A DNA stretch of 36,880 nucleotides from Mesorhizobium sp. LSHC420B00 (GTDB lineage Bacteria > Pseudomonadota > Alphaproteobacteria > Rhizobiales > Rhizobiaceae). Within the stretch, counting starts at the first letter, position 1. Each line of letters starts with the position of its first letter. Below are positions 1 to 6,701 of the stretch, piece by piece. Position numbers and translations under genes: made by a program. Location of the stretch: contig NZ_AYVY01000010.1 of assembly GCF_000503055.1 (NCBI RefSeq), positions 1-36,880 on the forward strand, written 5' to 3'. The notes below the pieces were generated by a model. The model searched no databases, had not been told where the DNA came from, and saw only the letters and a list, made by a program, of their open reading frames with translations.

Positions 1-585
1 TTCGACGAGGCGACGAGCCGGCTTGGCCGGGCGCTGTCGGTCAGCGTCGAGCGCAAGCGGGCCAGGCTTCTGGGGCAGCGGCTGACGCCGGCCACCTTGT
101 CGCGGCGCATGAACGAAGCCCGCACGCTGATCCGCCGCGACCTCGCCCGTGCGCAAGCGGCGTTCCTTGCCATCGTGCGCGAGCGTCGGGCGCGGTTTTC
201 GCGCACGGCGGCCAGACTGTCACCGGCGCCGATCGCGAGGCGGCAGAAACTGCAAGGCGATGCCCTGCTGGCCCTGACGCGACGGCAGGACCACGCGATT
301 TCGAGACGACTGGACCGTCTGCGTGGAAAACTGACGCAGGCCGATCGGTTGCTGGCGACGCTCTCGCACAAGGCCGTGCTGGCGCGGGGCTTCGCACTGG
401 TCAAGGATGTGGACGGCGCGGTGGTCAAGCATGCGGCGGACGTGGTGTCGGGAATGGCGCTTTCGCTGGAGTTCGCCGACGGCACCGCGGATGCAGTCGC
501 CATCAGTGGCACGGCGCGGCCGAAGACGGTTGCCAAGCCCGCGGCCAAGCTCAAGGCGCCGGGCGGCCAAGGTTCGCTTTTCTGA
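1..585 (+). CDS. xseA: Exodeoxyribonuclease VII large subunit, C-terminal part (5' end cut by window)
   Basis: The reading frame is open from base 1 and ends at TGA 583-585, giving 194 residues of a protein normally about 400-530 long. The N-terminal OB-fold and most of the catalytic domain lie outside the window. What remains is the Arg/Ala-rich helical region followed by the typical XseA tail, where LSHKAVLARGFALVKD matches the family pattern L-x-P/K-x-x-VLxRGYAxV, then a small beta-rich end (GMALSLEFADG). XseA with XseB forms exonuclease VII, which degrades single-stranded DNA to oligonucleotides in the cytoplasm during repair and recombination. The next gene starts 7 bases after the stop, so the two may be co-transcribed. 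Identification rests on the C-terminal signature only. Confidence 0.85.
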   Translation, partial: FDEATSRLGRALSVSVERKRARLLGQRLTPATLSRRMNEARTLIRRDLARAQAAFLAIVRERRARFSRTAARLSPAPIARRQKLQGDALLALTRRQDHAISRRLDRLRGKLTQADRLLATLSHKAVLARGFALVKDVDGAVVKHAADVVSGMALSLEFADGTADAVAISGTARPKTVAKPAAKLKAPGGQGSLF

Positions 586-592
586 GGAAGAA

Positions 593-1720
593 ATGACCGA
601 CCCTCATCTTGCGACGCCCTCGGGCAAACCGCGCGCCCGCGCCTTCGCGATCCCATTCGATGGCACGCCGGGCCGCTTCAACGCCATCACCGATGTGCCT
701 GGCGTGACGGTCGGCTATACCACGCTGATCTCAGGGGACGGGCCGCTCGTTGTCGGCAAGGGTCCAGTACGCACCGGCGTGACCGCGATCCTGCCACGGC
801 CCAGGGGCGAACTGGCCGTACCGGCGTTCGCCGGCGTGTTCAGCGCCAATGGCAATGGCGAACTGACCGGCTCGCATCTGATAGAGGAACTCGGAGCGTT
901 CAATCTTCCCATCACCATCACCAACACGCATTCCTGCGGCGTCAGCCGCGACGCAACGCTGCGCTGGATGCAGAAGGTGCTGCCGCAATCGCTCGACAGC
1001 GCCTGGGCACTGCCGGTAGCGGGCGAGACTTATGACGGCTTTCTAAACGACATCAACGGCCACCATGTGAGCTTCGAGCATGTATTTTCGGCGCTCGAGA
1101 CGGCTGAAAGCGGGCCGATCGAAGAGGGCAGCGTCGGCGGCGGCACCGGCATGATCACCTTTGGCTTCAAGGCGGGATCGGGCACATCCTCGCGCAGCGT
1201 CGACTGGAACGGAGAGCGTTTCACGATCGGCTGCTTCGTCCAGTCGAATTTCGGTGCGCGGCGGAACCTTGTCGTGCGTGGCGTCAGGGCCGGAGCGGAA
1301 CTCGCCGAACCGGCGATCCGGGACAACACGCCGCGAGCGGAAAAGAGCTCGATCATCGCGATCGTCGCCACCGATGCGCCATTCATGCCGCATCAGTTGA
1401 AAAGACTGGCGAAACGCGTGCCGCTCGGCGTCGCGCTGACCGGCGGCTATGGATACAATTCATCCGGCGATATTTTTCTCGCCGTCAGCACGGCCAATGC
1501 CGATGCGGCGCGCGGCGCCGCCGGCAAGCTGGTCAGCGCCGGCTACATACCGGATGCCGACATCAACCCGTTCTTCGACGCCGTCGTTCAGAGCGTGGAG
1601 GAAGCCATCCTCAACGCGCTGGTCGCCAATGATGACATGACCGGGCGCGACGGCAATTTCGTGCCGGCGTTGCCGAAAGCATGGCTCGAGGAGAGATTTG
1701 GCAAGGCTGCGCGGCGATAA
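593..1720 (+). CDS. P1 family (S58, DmpA/BapA-type) aminopeptidase
   Basis: 375 residues, close to the usual length for the L-aminopeptidase/D-esterase family. The start ATG 593 was chosen because GAGGAAG (585-590) lies just before it; upstream in-frame codons overlap xseA and do not resemble the family. Recognisable blocks are GVTVGYTTL near the N terminus, SVGGGTGMITFGFK, FVQSNFGARRNLVVRGV and SSIIAIVATDAPF followed by YGYNSSGDIFLAVSTAN. These enzymes are made as one chain that self-cleaves before a Ser, which becomes the N-terminal nucleophile. By alignment from memory that residue is Ser253, and the preceding residue is Ser rather than the Gly of DmpA. There is no signal peptide, so it is probably cytoplasmic. 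The natural substrate (small peptides, beta-peptides or amides) cannot be told from sequence. Confidence 0.88.
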   Translation: MTDPHLATPSGKPRARAFAIPFDGTPGRFNAITDVPGVTVGYTTLISGDGPLVVGKGPVRTGVTAILPRPRGELAVPAFAGVFSANGNGELTGSHLIEELGAFNLPITITNTHSCGVSRDATLRWMQKVLPQSLDSAWALPVAGETYDGFLNDINGHHVSFEHVFSALETAESGPIEEGSVGGGTGMITFGFKAGSGTSSRSVDWNGERFTIGCFVQSNFGARRNLVVRGVRAGAELAEPAIRDNTPRAEKSSIIAIVATDAPFMPHQLKRLAKRVPLGVALTGGYGYNSSGDIFLAVSTANADAARGAAGKLVSAGYIPDADINPFFDAVVQSVEEAILNALVANDDMTGRDGNFVPALPKAWLEERFGKAARR

Positions 1721-1750
1721 GACCGCGCAACTGCATCAGACAGGCAATAA

Positions 1751-1777
1751 TCGCCCGGCAGGTTTTGCCGGGGGCGA
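1751..1777. terminator. Hairpin between convergent genes, possible bidirectional terminator
   Basis: CCCGGCA (1754-1760) pairs with TGCCGGG (1766-1772), and flanking TCG/CGA can extend the stem with a small GG bulge. It lies between the stops of the S58 peptidase (+) and the DUF768-like gene (-). No clear T-run follows on either strand, so it is a weak candidate. Confidence 0.4.
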
Positions 1778-1781
1778 TCCG

Positions 1782-2036
1782 TCAGCCGGCAGGCTTGTTG
1801 GAATTCTGCTCGTCCTGATCGGCCTCGGCCGCCTCTTCGAGCCTCGAAGCAATGAGCTCCTGAATGTCGCCGACCTCTTCCTGGATATCCTCCAGGGGTA
1901 TGCCGGCTTCGGCAGCTTTGGCCGCACATTCCCTGGCGAGGGTCTCGGCCTGCTTCTCGATTCTGGCTGGCGAGGGCTGGCAATGGACTTTTTCGCCAAT
2001 CCACCCGCGCAAGAACTCGATCGCGTGTTCACTCAT
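1782..2036 (-). CDS. Small DUF768-like protein
   Basis: 84 residues on the minus strand. ATG at 2036 is preceded by AGGGAAA at a normal distance. The protein begins MSEHAIEFLRGWIGEKV, which resembles the start of DUF768 proteins, a family of about 80-100 residues expanded in Mesorhizobium. The middle is Ala/Glu-rich and probably helical (DIQEEVGDIQELIASRLEEA, quoted as a coiled-coil-like segment). There is no signal peptide or membrane segment. No function is known for the family. The assignment is from pattern memory only; codon use looks genuine (high GC3). Confidence 0.6.
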   Translation of the reverse strand: MSEHAIEFLRGWIGEKVHCQPSPARIEKQAETLARECAAKAAEAGIPLEDIQEEVGDIQELIASRLEEAAEADQDEQNSNKPAG

Positions 2037-2516
2037 ACTGCTGTTTCCCTAGCGGCTATGCCGATTGGTAATCATAAACGTCGGCATCTTCGAAAAGATG
2101 CGTGCTGCCATTCGAGCCGAGTCGGCTTCGCCCGGCAAGCCGAACTTGTCCGAGGTCCACAGAGCTGAAGGGAATGGTGGGTTCAAGGAGCACGTTCTGG
2201 TTCTTGAGGACTGATTCTCTCGACGAAACTCGTTCGACCCGCGCTATTGTTTCTATTTGCTTTTTTTCGGTTTTCAAGCCGTTTTAGATCACAATAGATA
2301 ACACAATAGCTAGCACATTTACCGCGCACTCGCCGGCACCACGTAAAAGGCGAGCCGTCAAAGCCGCCGCTATATAGTGACAACCATTTGCAATGTCGAC
2401 TCTGCCCGCGATCCTGCTTCTTTCCGCCGCGCTTGCTGGGAGATATGTGGTGTGGCGGGCCTTGTGGTGCAAACTGCCGAGCGCCTCATGCAAGGCATGC
2501 AATAGCGTCTTGTGGA
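2037..2516. other. Intergenic region with no recognisable gene
   Basis: About 480 bases of lower GC than the surroundings. Short open frames exist on both strands, but none has coding-like GC3 bias or a ribosome binding site. It should hold the promoter of the DUF768-like gene. An inverted repeat TGCCGA (2059-2064) / TCGGCA (2081-2086) lies just upstream of that gene's start. Nothing else could be supported. Confidence 0.5.
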
Positions 2517-2540
2517 ACCCTGAATTGCTTGTCTCAGGGT
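2517..2540 (-). terminator. Hairpin just after the Atu4866-like gene
   Basis: ACCCTGA (2517-2523) and TCAGGGT (2534-2540) form a perfect 7-bp stem with a 10-base loop, 7 bases beyond the stop of the minus-strand gene. The 3' side on the minus strand is only mildly T-rich, so it may be an end-stabilising structure rather than a strong intrinsic terminator. Confidence 0.42.
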
Positions 2541-2546
2541 GGCTCT

Positions 2547-2891
2547 CTACCGCTGGCGATAAAGGATCATGCCGGCATGATAGAGAACGCCTTCGACGAA
2601 CTCTCCGTCCGCGGTGAAGCCCGTATCGTCCCAGTATTCTATGTGGTTGCCCTGCACTTCATAGCGTCCCCGATAGGCGCTCTCGCGGTCACCGCGCGCT
2701 TCGTCATAACGGCCGTTCGGCAGGAGTTCGTGCCTGATATGGCGATCCTCGGTGACCCACATTCCGACATAGGGGTGATCTTGGCGCGTCATTGATTCCT
2801 CCGCAAGGATTGGAGTTGAAGGAAGGGTCAGGCCGGTTGGGGCTACAGCAACGGCAATACCCGTAAGCACTGCGGCCAAAGTGGATCGCAT
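2547..2891 (-). CDS. Atu4866-like small protein with possible signal peptide
   Basis: 114 residues from ATG 2891, whose A overlaps the TGA stop of the upstream dehydrogenase (TGATG), which suggests translational coupling. The conserved part begins at MTRQDHPYVGMWVTEDRH and runs through RHELLPNGRYDEARG and YWDDTGFTADGEF, matching from memory the Atu4866 family of about 80 residues, whose function is unknown. The first 34 residues (MRSTLAAVLTGIAVAVAPTG...) look like a Sec signal peptide, implying export. An internal ATG at 2792 (start of MTRQDH) has a near-perfect GGAGGA 5 bases upstream, so a shorter cytoplasmic form of 81 residues is equally possible. It is probably the last gene of the minus-strand SDR operon. 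Confidence 0.72.
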   Translation of the reverse strand: MRSTLAAVLTGIAVAVAPTGLTLPSTPILAEESMTRQDHPYVGMWVTEDRHIRHELLPNGRYDEARGDRESAYRGRYEVQGNHIEYWDDTGFTADGEFVEGVLYHAGMILYRQR

Positions 2892-3619
2892 CAATGCGCC
2901 GCCTTCGTCGGACGCACGACGATCTCGTTGACATCGACATCGTCGGGCTGTTCGATTGCGTAGCGCACTGCCCTGGCGATGGAATCGGGTTGCAGGGCAA
3001 TAGCACGCCAGGTTTTCATGGCGGCGGCAGCGGCTTCGTCGGAGATCGTGTTGGCCAGCTCGCTTTCCACCACGCCAGGATGAATGCAGGTTACGCGGAT
3101 ATCGTCACTCTCCTGGCGGAGCCCATCGGAAATCGCGCGGACAGCGTATTTCGTTGCGCAATAAACGGCAGCCGTGGGCGAGACGGCCAGTGCGCCGATG
3201 GAACCGATACTGATGATATGCCCGGAGCCGCGTGCCGTCATCTCCGGCAGCACCGCCGCGACGCCGTACAGAACACCTTTGATGTTGACGTCCACCATCA
3301 GCTCCCACTCGTCGACCTTCATGGCTGCCATGGCCGAGAGCGGCATGATGCCCGCATTGTTGACGATGACGTCGACCTGGCCCCATTCGGCCCGCGCAGC
3401 ATCGGCGAATGCTGCGACATCCGCCCTTTTGGTGACGTCGAGCGCTCGTACGCGAACGATTCCACCAGCTGCCTCGATTTCGGCTGCGAGGACTTCAAGG
3501 CGGTCGGTGCGCCGTGCGCCAAGCATCAGCTTTGCACCTGCCGCGCCAAGTTCGCGGGCGATGCCAGCACCGATGCCGCTGGAGGCACCGGTGATCAGAA
3601 CAACTTTGTTCATGGCCAT
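2891..3619 (-). CDS. Short-chain dehydrogenase/reductase (classical SDR), NADP-type
   Basis: 242 residues, typical of classical SDRs. The Rossmann motif TGASSGIG is at 10-17, NNAG at 87-90, and catalytic Ser140, Tyr153 and Lys157 fall in IGS and YCATK. Arg36-Arg37 after the second strand favour NADP(H). The C-terminal region (IHPGVVESELANTISD) resembles the clade often annotated as serine 3-dehydrogenase-like or YdfG-like oxidoreductases, but the substrate cannot be inferred. ATG 3619 is used; a second in-frame ATG at 3613 gives MNKVVLITG. It lies 90 bases downstream of a second SDR on the same strand and is coupled to the Atu4866-like gene, so the three probably form one operon divergent from the LysR regulator. 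Confidence 0.88.
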   Translation of the reverse strand: MAMNKVVLITGASSGIGAGIARELGAAGAKLMLGARRTDRLEVLAAEIEAAGGIVRVRALDVTKRADVAAFADAARAEWGQVDVIVNNAGIMPLSAMAAMKVDEWELMVDVNIKGVLYGVAAVLPEMTARGSGHIISIGSIGALAVSPTAAVYCATKYAVRAISDGLRQESDDIRVTCIHPGVVESELANTISDEAAAAAMKTWRAIALQPDSIARAVRYAIEQPDDVDVNEIVVRPTKAAH

Positions 3620-3649
3620 CGAGATAATCCTTTTGGTTCTGTGATTATT

Positions 3650-3662
3650 TTCACGATGTGAA
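3650..3662. promoter_or_regulatory. Short palindrome upstream of the SDR start
   Basis: TTCAC-GAT-GTGAA is a perfect 5-bp inverted repeat 31 bases before the SDR start, inside the 90-base gap between the two SDR genes. It may be an operator or part of an internal promoter. Short palindromes are common, so support is weak. Confidence 0.25.
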
Positions 3663-3709
3663 GTATGGCGTGCGGGTGAGCTCCCGCAGTGCGCTAGCTT
3701 TATTGGGGG

Positions 3710-4462
3710 TCACTGGGCGGTGTAGCCGCCATCGACCAGAAGCAGGGCCCCGGTGATGAAGCTGGACGCCGGCGAGGCAAGAAAGGCGATGGCCTCGGCA
3801 ACTTCTTGCGGCTGGCCGATCCGGCCGATTGGATGCGCATCGCCGAAGCTGCGCAGCATCTCCCGGCCATTCTCCACCACGCCTTCCATGATGTCGGTTT
3901 CGATCACGCCAGGGGCAACGGCGTTGCAGCGAATGCCCATGCGCCCGTATTCGATCGCTATCACCTTGGTCAGCTGTGCGACTGCCGCCTTGGAGGATGC
4001 ATAGGCCGCCTGCGTCTCGAAGGCCGCGACGGCCGAGATCGACGAGACATTGACGATCGCGCCACCACCGCCGGCGGCCATCAACTCCACCGCAGCCCGG
4101 GCGGTGACAAAACTGCCGCGCGCATTGATCTGCAGGATGCGGTCATAGTCGTCGACCGAGGTCTCCGTCAGGCGTTTGTTGAGCGTGCGACCGGCATTGT
4201 TCACGACGATGTCCAGTCGTCCGAAGCGCTTCGCCGCGAGTTCGACCGAGCGTCTGGCCAGAGCCTCGTCAGCGACATCACCGACCAGGGTTGCCACATC
4301 CTCGGCTTCCAATTCACGTACAGTGTCGCTGAGATCGCTTGCCACGATCCGGGCACCCCTGGCACGCAGCAGCTCCGCCGTGCAGCGGCCGATGCCGCGT
4401 GCCGCGCCCGTCACGAGGGCGACTTTTCCATCCAGGTTCCAGGAGGAAGGCAGTGATGTCAT
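3710..4462 (-). CDS. Short-chain dehydrogenase/reductase (classical SDR), NAD-type
   Basis: 250 residues. TGAARGIG is at 18-25, NNAG at 88-91, catalytic Ser141, Tyr154 and Lys158 (YASSK), and the C terminus is [13 protein letters not shown], as in the FabG-like classical SDRs. Asp43 at the end of the second strand indicates NAD(H) preference, in contrast to the neighbouring SDR, which carries an Arg pair. Starts at ATG 4462, divergent from the LysR gene with 137 bases between them. It is probably the first gene of the SDR-SDR-Atu4866 operon and the likely target of that regulator. The substrate is unknown; FabG itself is unlikely because no fatty-acid genes are nearby. Confidence 0.88.
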   Translation of the reverse strand: MTSLPSSWNLDGKVALVTGAARGIGRCTAELLRARGARIVASDLSDTVRELEAEDVATLVGDVADEALARRSVELAAKRFGRLDIVVNNAGRTLNKRLTETSVDDYDRILQINARGSFVTARAAVELMAAGGGGAIVNVSSISAVAAFETQAAYASSKAAVAQLTKVIAIEYGRMGIRCNAVAPGVIETDIMEGVVENGREMLRSFGDAHPIGRIGQPQEVAEAIAFLASPASSFITGALLLVDGGYTAQ

Positions 4463-4599
4463 GGGTTATCTCCTTGGTCATCCGGCATCGGCTTGATCGG
4501 GAGGATCAAGCCTTTCTTGCCATTGCGACAGAGATAGAGCCATGGCATTGTCGCGATAACCCGCCCGCTGGTAACCTCGATGGTAAGTTTAGCTAACTA
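4463..4599. promoter_or_regulatory. Divergent promoter region between SDR operon and LysR gene
   Basis: 137 bases between two divergent starts. The 8-bp palindrome TTAGCTAA (4589-4596) ends 3 bases before the LysR start codon, so a protein bound there could block LysR expression, as in autoregulation. LysR proteins usually bind T-N11-A sites in such gaps; no convincing full T-N11-A dyad was picked out by eye. Confidence 0.35.
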
Positions 4600-5523
4600 A
4601 TGGACATCGATCTCAATGCAATTGCCGTCTTCGTCACAGTGGCCGAGGAACGCAATTTCCGCGCTGCGGCAGACCGGCTGGGCGTGACGCGCTCGGCGGT
4701 CAGCCAGAGCGTCCTCAGGCTTGAACAGCGCCTTGGCATCGCATTGCTGCAGCGCACGACACGCAGCGTAAATCTGACCGAGGCGGGCGAGCGCCTGCTG
4801 GCGAGCGTCGCACCGGCGATCGCCGACGTGAACGCGGCAATCGAAGCCACCACGGAGTTTCTGGACCGCCCACGCGGCCGGCTGCGGATCGCGGTTTCGT
4901 CGATCGCGGAGACGTTTCTGTCAGGGCCGTTGCTGGCGTCCTTTGCAGAAAGATTTCCCGAGGTGCATCTGGATATCGTGGTCACCGACGAGGAATTCGA
5001 CATCGTTGCCGAAGGTTATGATGCGGGCGTGAGGCTCGGCGAAGTGATCGAGCAGGACATGATTGCCGTGCCGGTATCGGGCGATCAGCGACAGATGGCC
5101 GTCTGCGCCCCGCGCTATCTCGAAAAGTTCGGAGCACCCGCCCATCCGCGCGAGCTTGTGGCTCATCGTTGTATCGGCTGGCGGCCGGCGCCGGGAGTTT
5201 CGCCCTATCGGTGGGAGTTTGGCGAGGACGGGCGCGAGTTCGACGTGGCGGTTGCGCCCGAGATCACCACTAACGACATGTGGCTGATGATCCGGCTGGC
5301 CGTTGCAGGCGCCGGAATCACGTTCGGCATGGCGGACACATTCCGCCCCTGGATCGACCGCGGCGAGCTTGTGCCAATCCTCGACGACTATTTTCCGCCG
5401 TTTGCGGGCTTCTATCTTTATTTTCCCAGCCGACGGAATATCGCGCCGAAGCTGAGAGCCCTTGTGGATCACCTGCGCGGTGCGCGTCAGGCGGGATCGC
5501 AGGTGACCGTGCCAGGGTCGTAG
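4600..5523 (+). CDS. LysR-family transcriptional regulator
   Basis: 307 residues, the standard length. The N-terminal winged helix-turn-helix is at about 4-62 (AIAVFVTVAEERNFRAAA, then SAVSQSVLRLEQRLG and LLQRTTRSVNLTEAG). The effector-binding domain starts at about 92 (GRLRIAVSSIAETF) and has the CrgA-like group features VRLGEVIEQDM, HRCIGWRP and GFYLYFPSRRNIAPKL. It is transcribed divergently from the SDR operon, the arrangement in which LysR proteins commonly activate or repress their neighbour. The inducer is unknown. Confidence 0.93.
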   Translation: MDIDLNAIAVFVTVAEERNFRAAADRLGVTRSAVSQSVLRLEQRLGIALLQRTTRSVNLTEAGERLLASVAPAIADVNAAIEATTEFLDRPRGRLRIAVSSIAETFLSGPLLASFAERFPEVHLDIVVTDEEFDIVAEGYDAGVRLGEVIEQDMIAVPVSGDQRQMAVCAPRYLEKFGAPAHPRELVAHRCIGWRPAPGVSPYRWEFGEDGREFDVAVAPEITTNDMWLMIRLAVAGAGITFGMADTFRPWIDRGELVPILDDYFPPFAGFYLYFPSRRNIAPKLRALVDHLRGARQAGSQVTVPGS

Positions 5524-5567
5524 AGATCGCTTGGCGCTATTGGTCAGAAACCTGGCTGAAAGCTGAA

Positions 5568-5644
5568 TGGTACCGTTGGCTGGGATCGAACCAGCGACCT
5601 CCGGATCCACAATCCGGCGCTCTAACCATCTGAGCTACAACGGC
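5568..5644 (-). tRNA. tRNA-His (GTG), without encoded G-1
   Basis: Read on the minus strand the gene folds as a full cloverleaf: acceptor GCCGTTG/CAACGGT, D arm GCTC...GAGC, anticodon stem CCGGA/TCCGG with anticodon GTG at 5610-5608, T arm CTGGTTCGATCCCAG, and an encoded CCA (5570-5568). Base -1 is T, not the G that nearly all tRNA-His carry; the first pair is G1-T72 and the discriminator is A73. This is the arrangement described for a clade of Alphaproteobacteria including Rhizobiales, whose HisRS no longer requires G-1. The gene converges on the LysR gene. Confidence 0.95.
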
Positions 5645-5730
5645 ACGCTTGCCCGAGCGATATCCAGACGGAACGTTCATTCTCCGGGACCCGCTCTGTC
5701 GTTCGGCGATGCGTCCATACGGGCTATCGG

Positions 5731-5759
5731 AGTTTAATTCAAGGCTTTTGGCAAAGCAA
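5731..5759 (-). promoter_or_regulatory. Candidate promoter for tRNA-His
   Basis: On the minus strand TTGCTT (5759-5754) and TAAACT (5736-5731) are separated by 17 bases, about 87 bases upstream of the tRNA. The hexamers match sigma70-type consensus moderately. The position would leave a plausible 5' leader for RNase P processing. Confidence 0.38.
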
Positions 5760-5799
5760 AAGATCGCTCCGGCATAGCGTCATTTTTCGCCGGACAAAG

Positions 5800-5910
5800 A
5801 AAAGGCCGGCGGGAGGAGGTGCCGGCCTTTTCCTGTTACGAGCCAGCGGGAGGAGGTGCTGGCTGGTTATCCCGGTGAGCAGAGGGAGGAGGTTCCACCC
5901 GCCGGGTATT
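5800..5910 (-). ncRNA. Triple anti-Shine-Dalgarno hairpin array (cuckoo/CcsR-type sRNA), also phasin 3' UTR terminator
   Basis: On the minus strand three successive stem-loops each present the loop ACCTCCTCCC (5893-5884, 5857-5848, 5820-5811). Stems are CCCGG/CCGGG (5906-5902/5875-5871, imperfect inside), AGCCAGC/GCTGGCT (5864-5858/5847-5841, perfect) and GGCCGGC/GCCGGCC (5827-5821/5810-5804, perfect). The last is followed by TTTTCTTT and so is an intrinsic terminator. CCUCCUCCC loops define the alphaproteobacterial CcsR/cuckoo RNAs, and CCUCCU is the anti-SD core of 16S rRNA. No terminator separates this array from the phasin stop 84 bases upstream, so it may be processed from the phasin mRNA. 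A weak -10-like TATAGT on the minus strand near 5926 could give a separate promoter. Confidence 0.72.
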
Positions 5911-5989
5911 CGCTTAAACCACTATATCGCACATCTATTTGTCTGACGAAATGCGACCTTTTGATGCATCGTCAAACTGTGTGCAAATA

Positions 5990-6448
5990 TTAGGCGATCT
6001 TAATTTCTTTCACGGCCTTCTCGAAGGCGCTCTTGATCGGCTTGGATACGTCCTCAGCCGCCTTGGCAGCAACCGCCTGGAAGTCCTTGGCCTGCTCAAC
6101 GGTCATTTCGACGCGCTTGCGCAGGAACGCAGTCTGCAGCTCGACGACTTCCGACAGCGACTTGGCGCCAATCAGGGCTTCGAAATGCGAGAAGCCGGCC
6201 TCGGCATTGGCGCGCAGGGCGGCGATGGTCTTGAGCGACAGGTCGCTGGAAACGGTCTTGGCGGTCTCGTAGGTCGACTCCAGAGCCTTCTGGGTCTCCT
6301 CGGCGCCGGTCTTCAGCTTGGCATAGGCCTCTTTCGACTGCTCGACGCCCTTTTCGGCGAAGGCGCGGATCTGATCGGTGGCCTTGGAAGCGTCGAAGCT
6401 CGGGAATTCAACGTTTTCGATCGTGTCGGCGGTCTTGGTCCTGGACAT
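5990..6448 (-). CDS. Phasin family protein (PHB granule-associated)
   Basis: 152 residues, almost entirely helical and Ala/Lys/Glu-rich. Phasin_2 hallmarks are DQIRAFAEKGVEQSKEAY, LSLKTIAALRANAEAGFSHFEALIGAKSLSEVVELQTAFLR (quoted as two adjoining parts of the conserved block, about residues 71-111) and the closing KPIKSAFEKAVKEIK. Phasins coat polyhydroxybutyrate granules and control their number and size. ATG 6448 has AAGGATGG just upstream. Its promoter (6510-6538) overlaps a TGC-N3-GCA operator expected for the PHB regulator PhaR. The gene is followed by the anti-SD hairpin array rather than by a simple terminator. The exact PhaP paralogue cannot be assigned. Confidence 0.92.
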   Translation of the reverse strand: MSRTKTADTIENVEFPSFDASKATDQIRAFAEKGVEQSKEAYAKLKTGAEETQKALESTYETAKTVSSDLSLKTIAALRANAEAGFSHFEALIGAKSLSEVVELQTAFLRKRVEMTVEQAKDFQAVAAKAAEDVSKPIKSAFEKAVKEIKIA

Positions 6449-6509
6449 TTTCCATCCTTTTCAGCGGCAGCGGCTTTGACAGAAAGCCGTCTCGTTCATC
6501 TATCGTGGC

Positions 6510-6556
6510 AATATAAAGGCAAATTTTGTGCATTGCAACATGTTTGTTGCATCGCA
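6510..6556 (-). promoter_or_regulatory. Phasin promoter with overlapping PhaR-like operator
   Basis: On the minus strand TTGCAA (6538-6533), a 17-base spacer and TATATT (6515-6510) make a good sigma70-type promoter 62 bases before the phasin start. Overlapping its -35 box are two TGC-N3-GCA half-sites, TGCATTGCA (6529-6537) and TGCATCGCA (6548-6556), 19 bp apart, which together also form the inverted repeat TGCATTGCAACA / TGTTGCATCGCA. The Rhodobacter PhaR consensus is CTGC-N3/4-GCAG, so repression by a PhaR/AniA-type protein until PHB accumulates is the expected mode. Confidence 0.6.
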
Positions 6557-6650
6557 CCATTGATTATTTGTTTCGCGACGTTAACCACGCGCCTAGAGAT
6601 TCCGCTGGTTGCACGCTATGACTTGTGGACCTTCGCGCCGTCGGCTTTTA

Positions 6651-6666
6651 TTAACAAAGCGTTAAC
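6651..6666 (+). promoter_or_regulatory. CtrA-type binding box upstream of the PdhS-like kinase
   Basis: TTAA (6651-6654), seven bases CAAAGCG, then TTAAC (6662-6666) exactly match the alphaproteobacterial CtrA consensus TTAA-N7-TTAAC. It lies 35 bases before the chosen start of the kinase gene. So close to the start, it either overlaps a promoter with a very short leader or acts as a blocking site. Confidence 0.55.
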
Positions 6667-6701
6667 CGCAAATTGCCCGCTCTGTGAGGGTCGCCAAGCG
6701 C

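Noticed and set aside
2056..2502. Short minus-strand frames of 66-73 residues in the 2.0-2.5 kb gap
   Set aside because: No SD, no GC3 bias, unlike neighbouring genes, and no recognisable motif.
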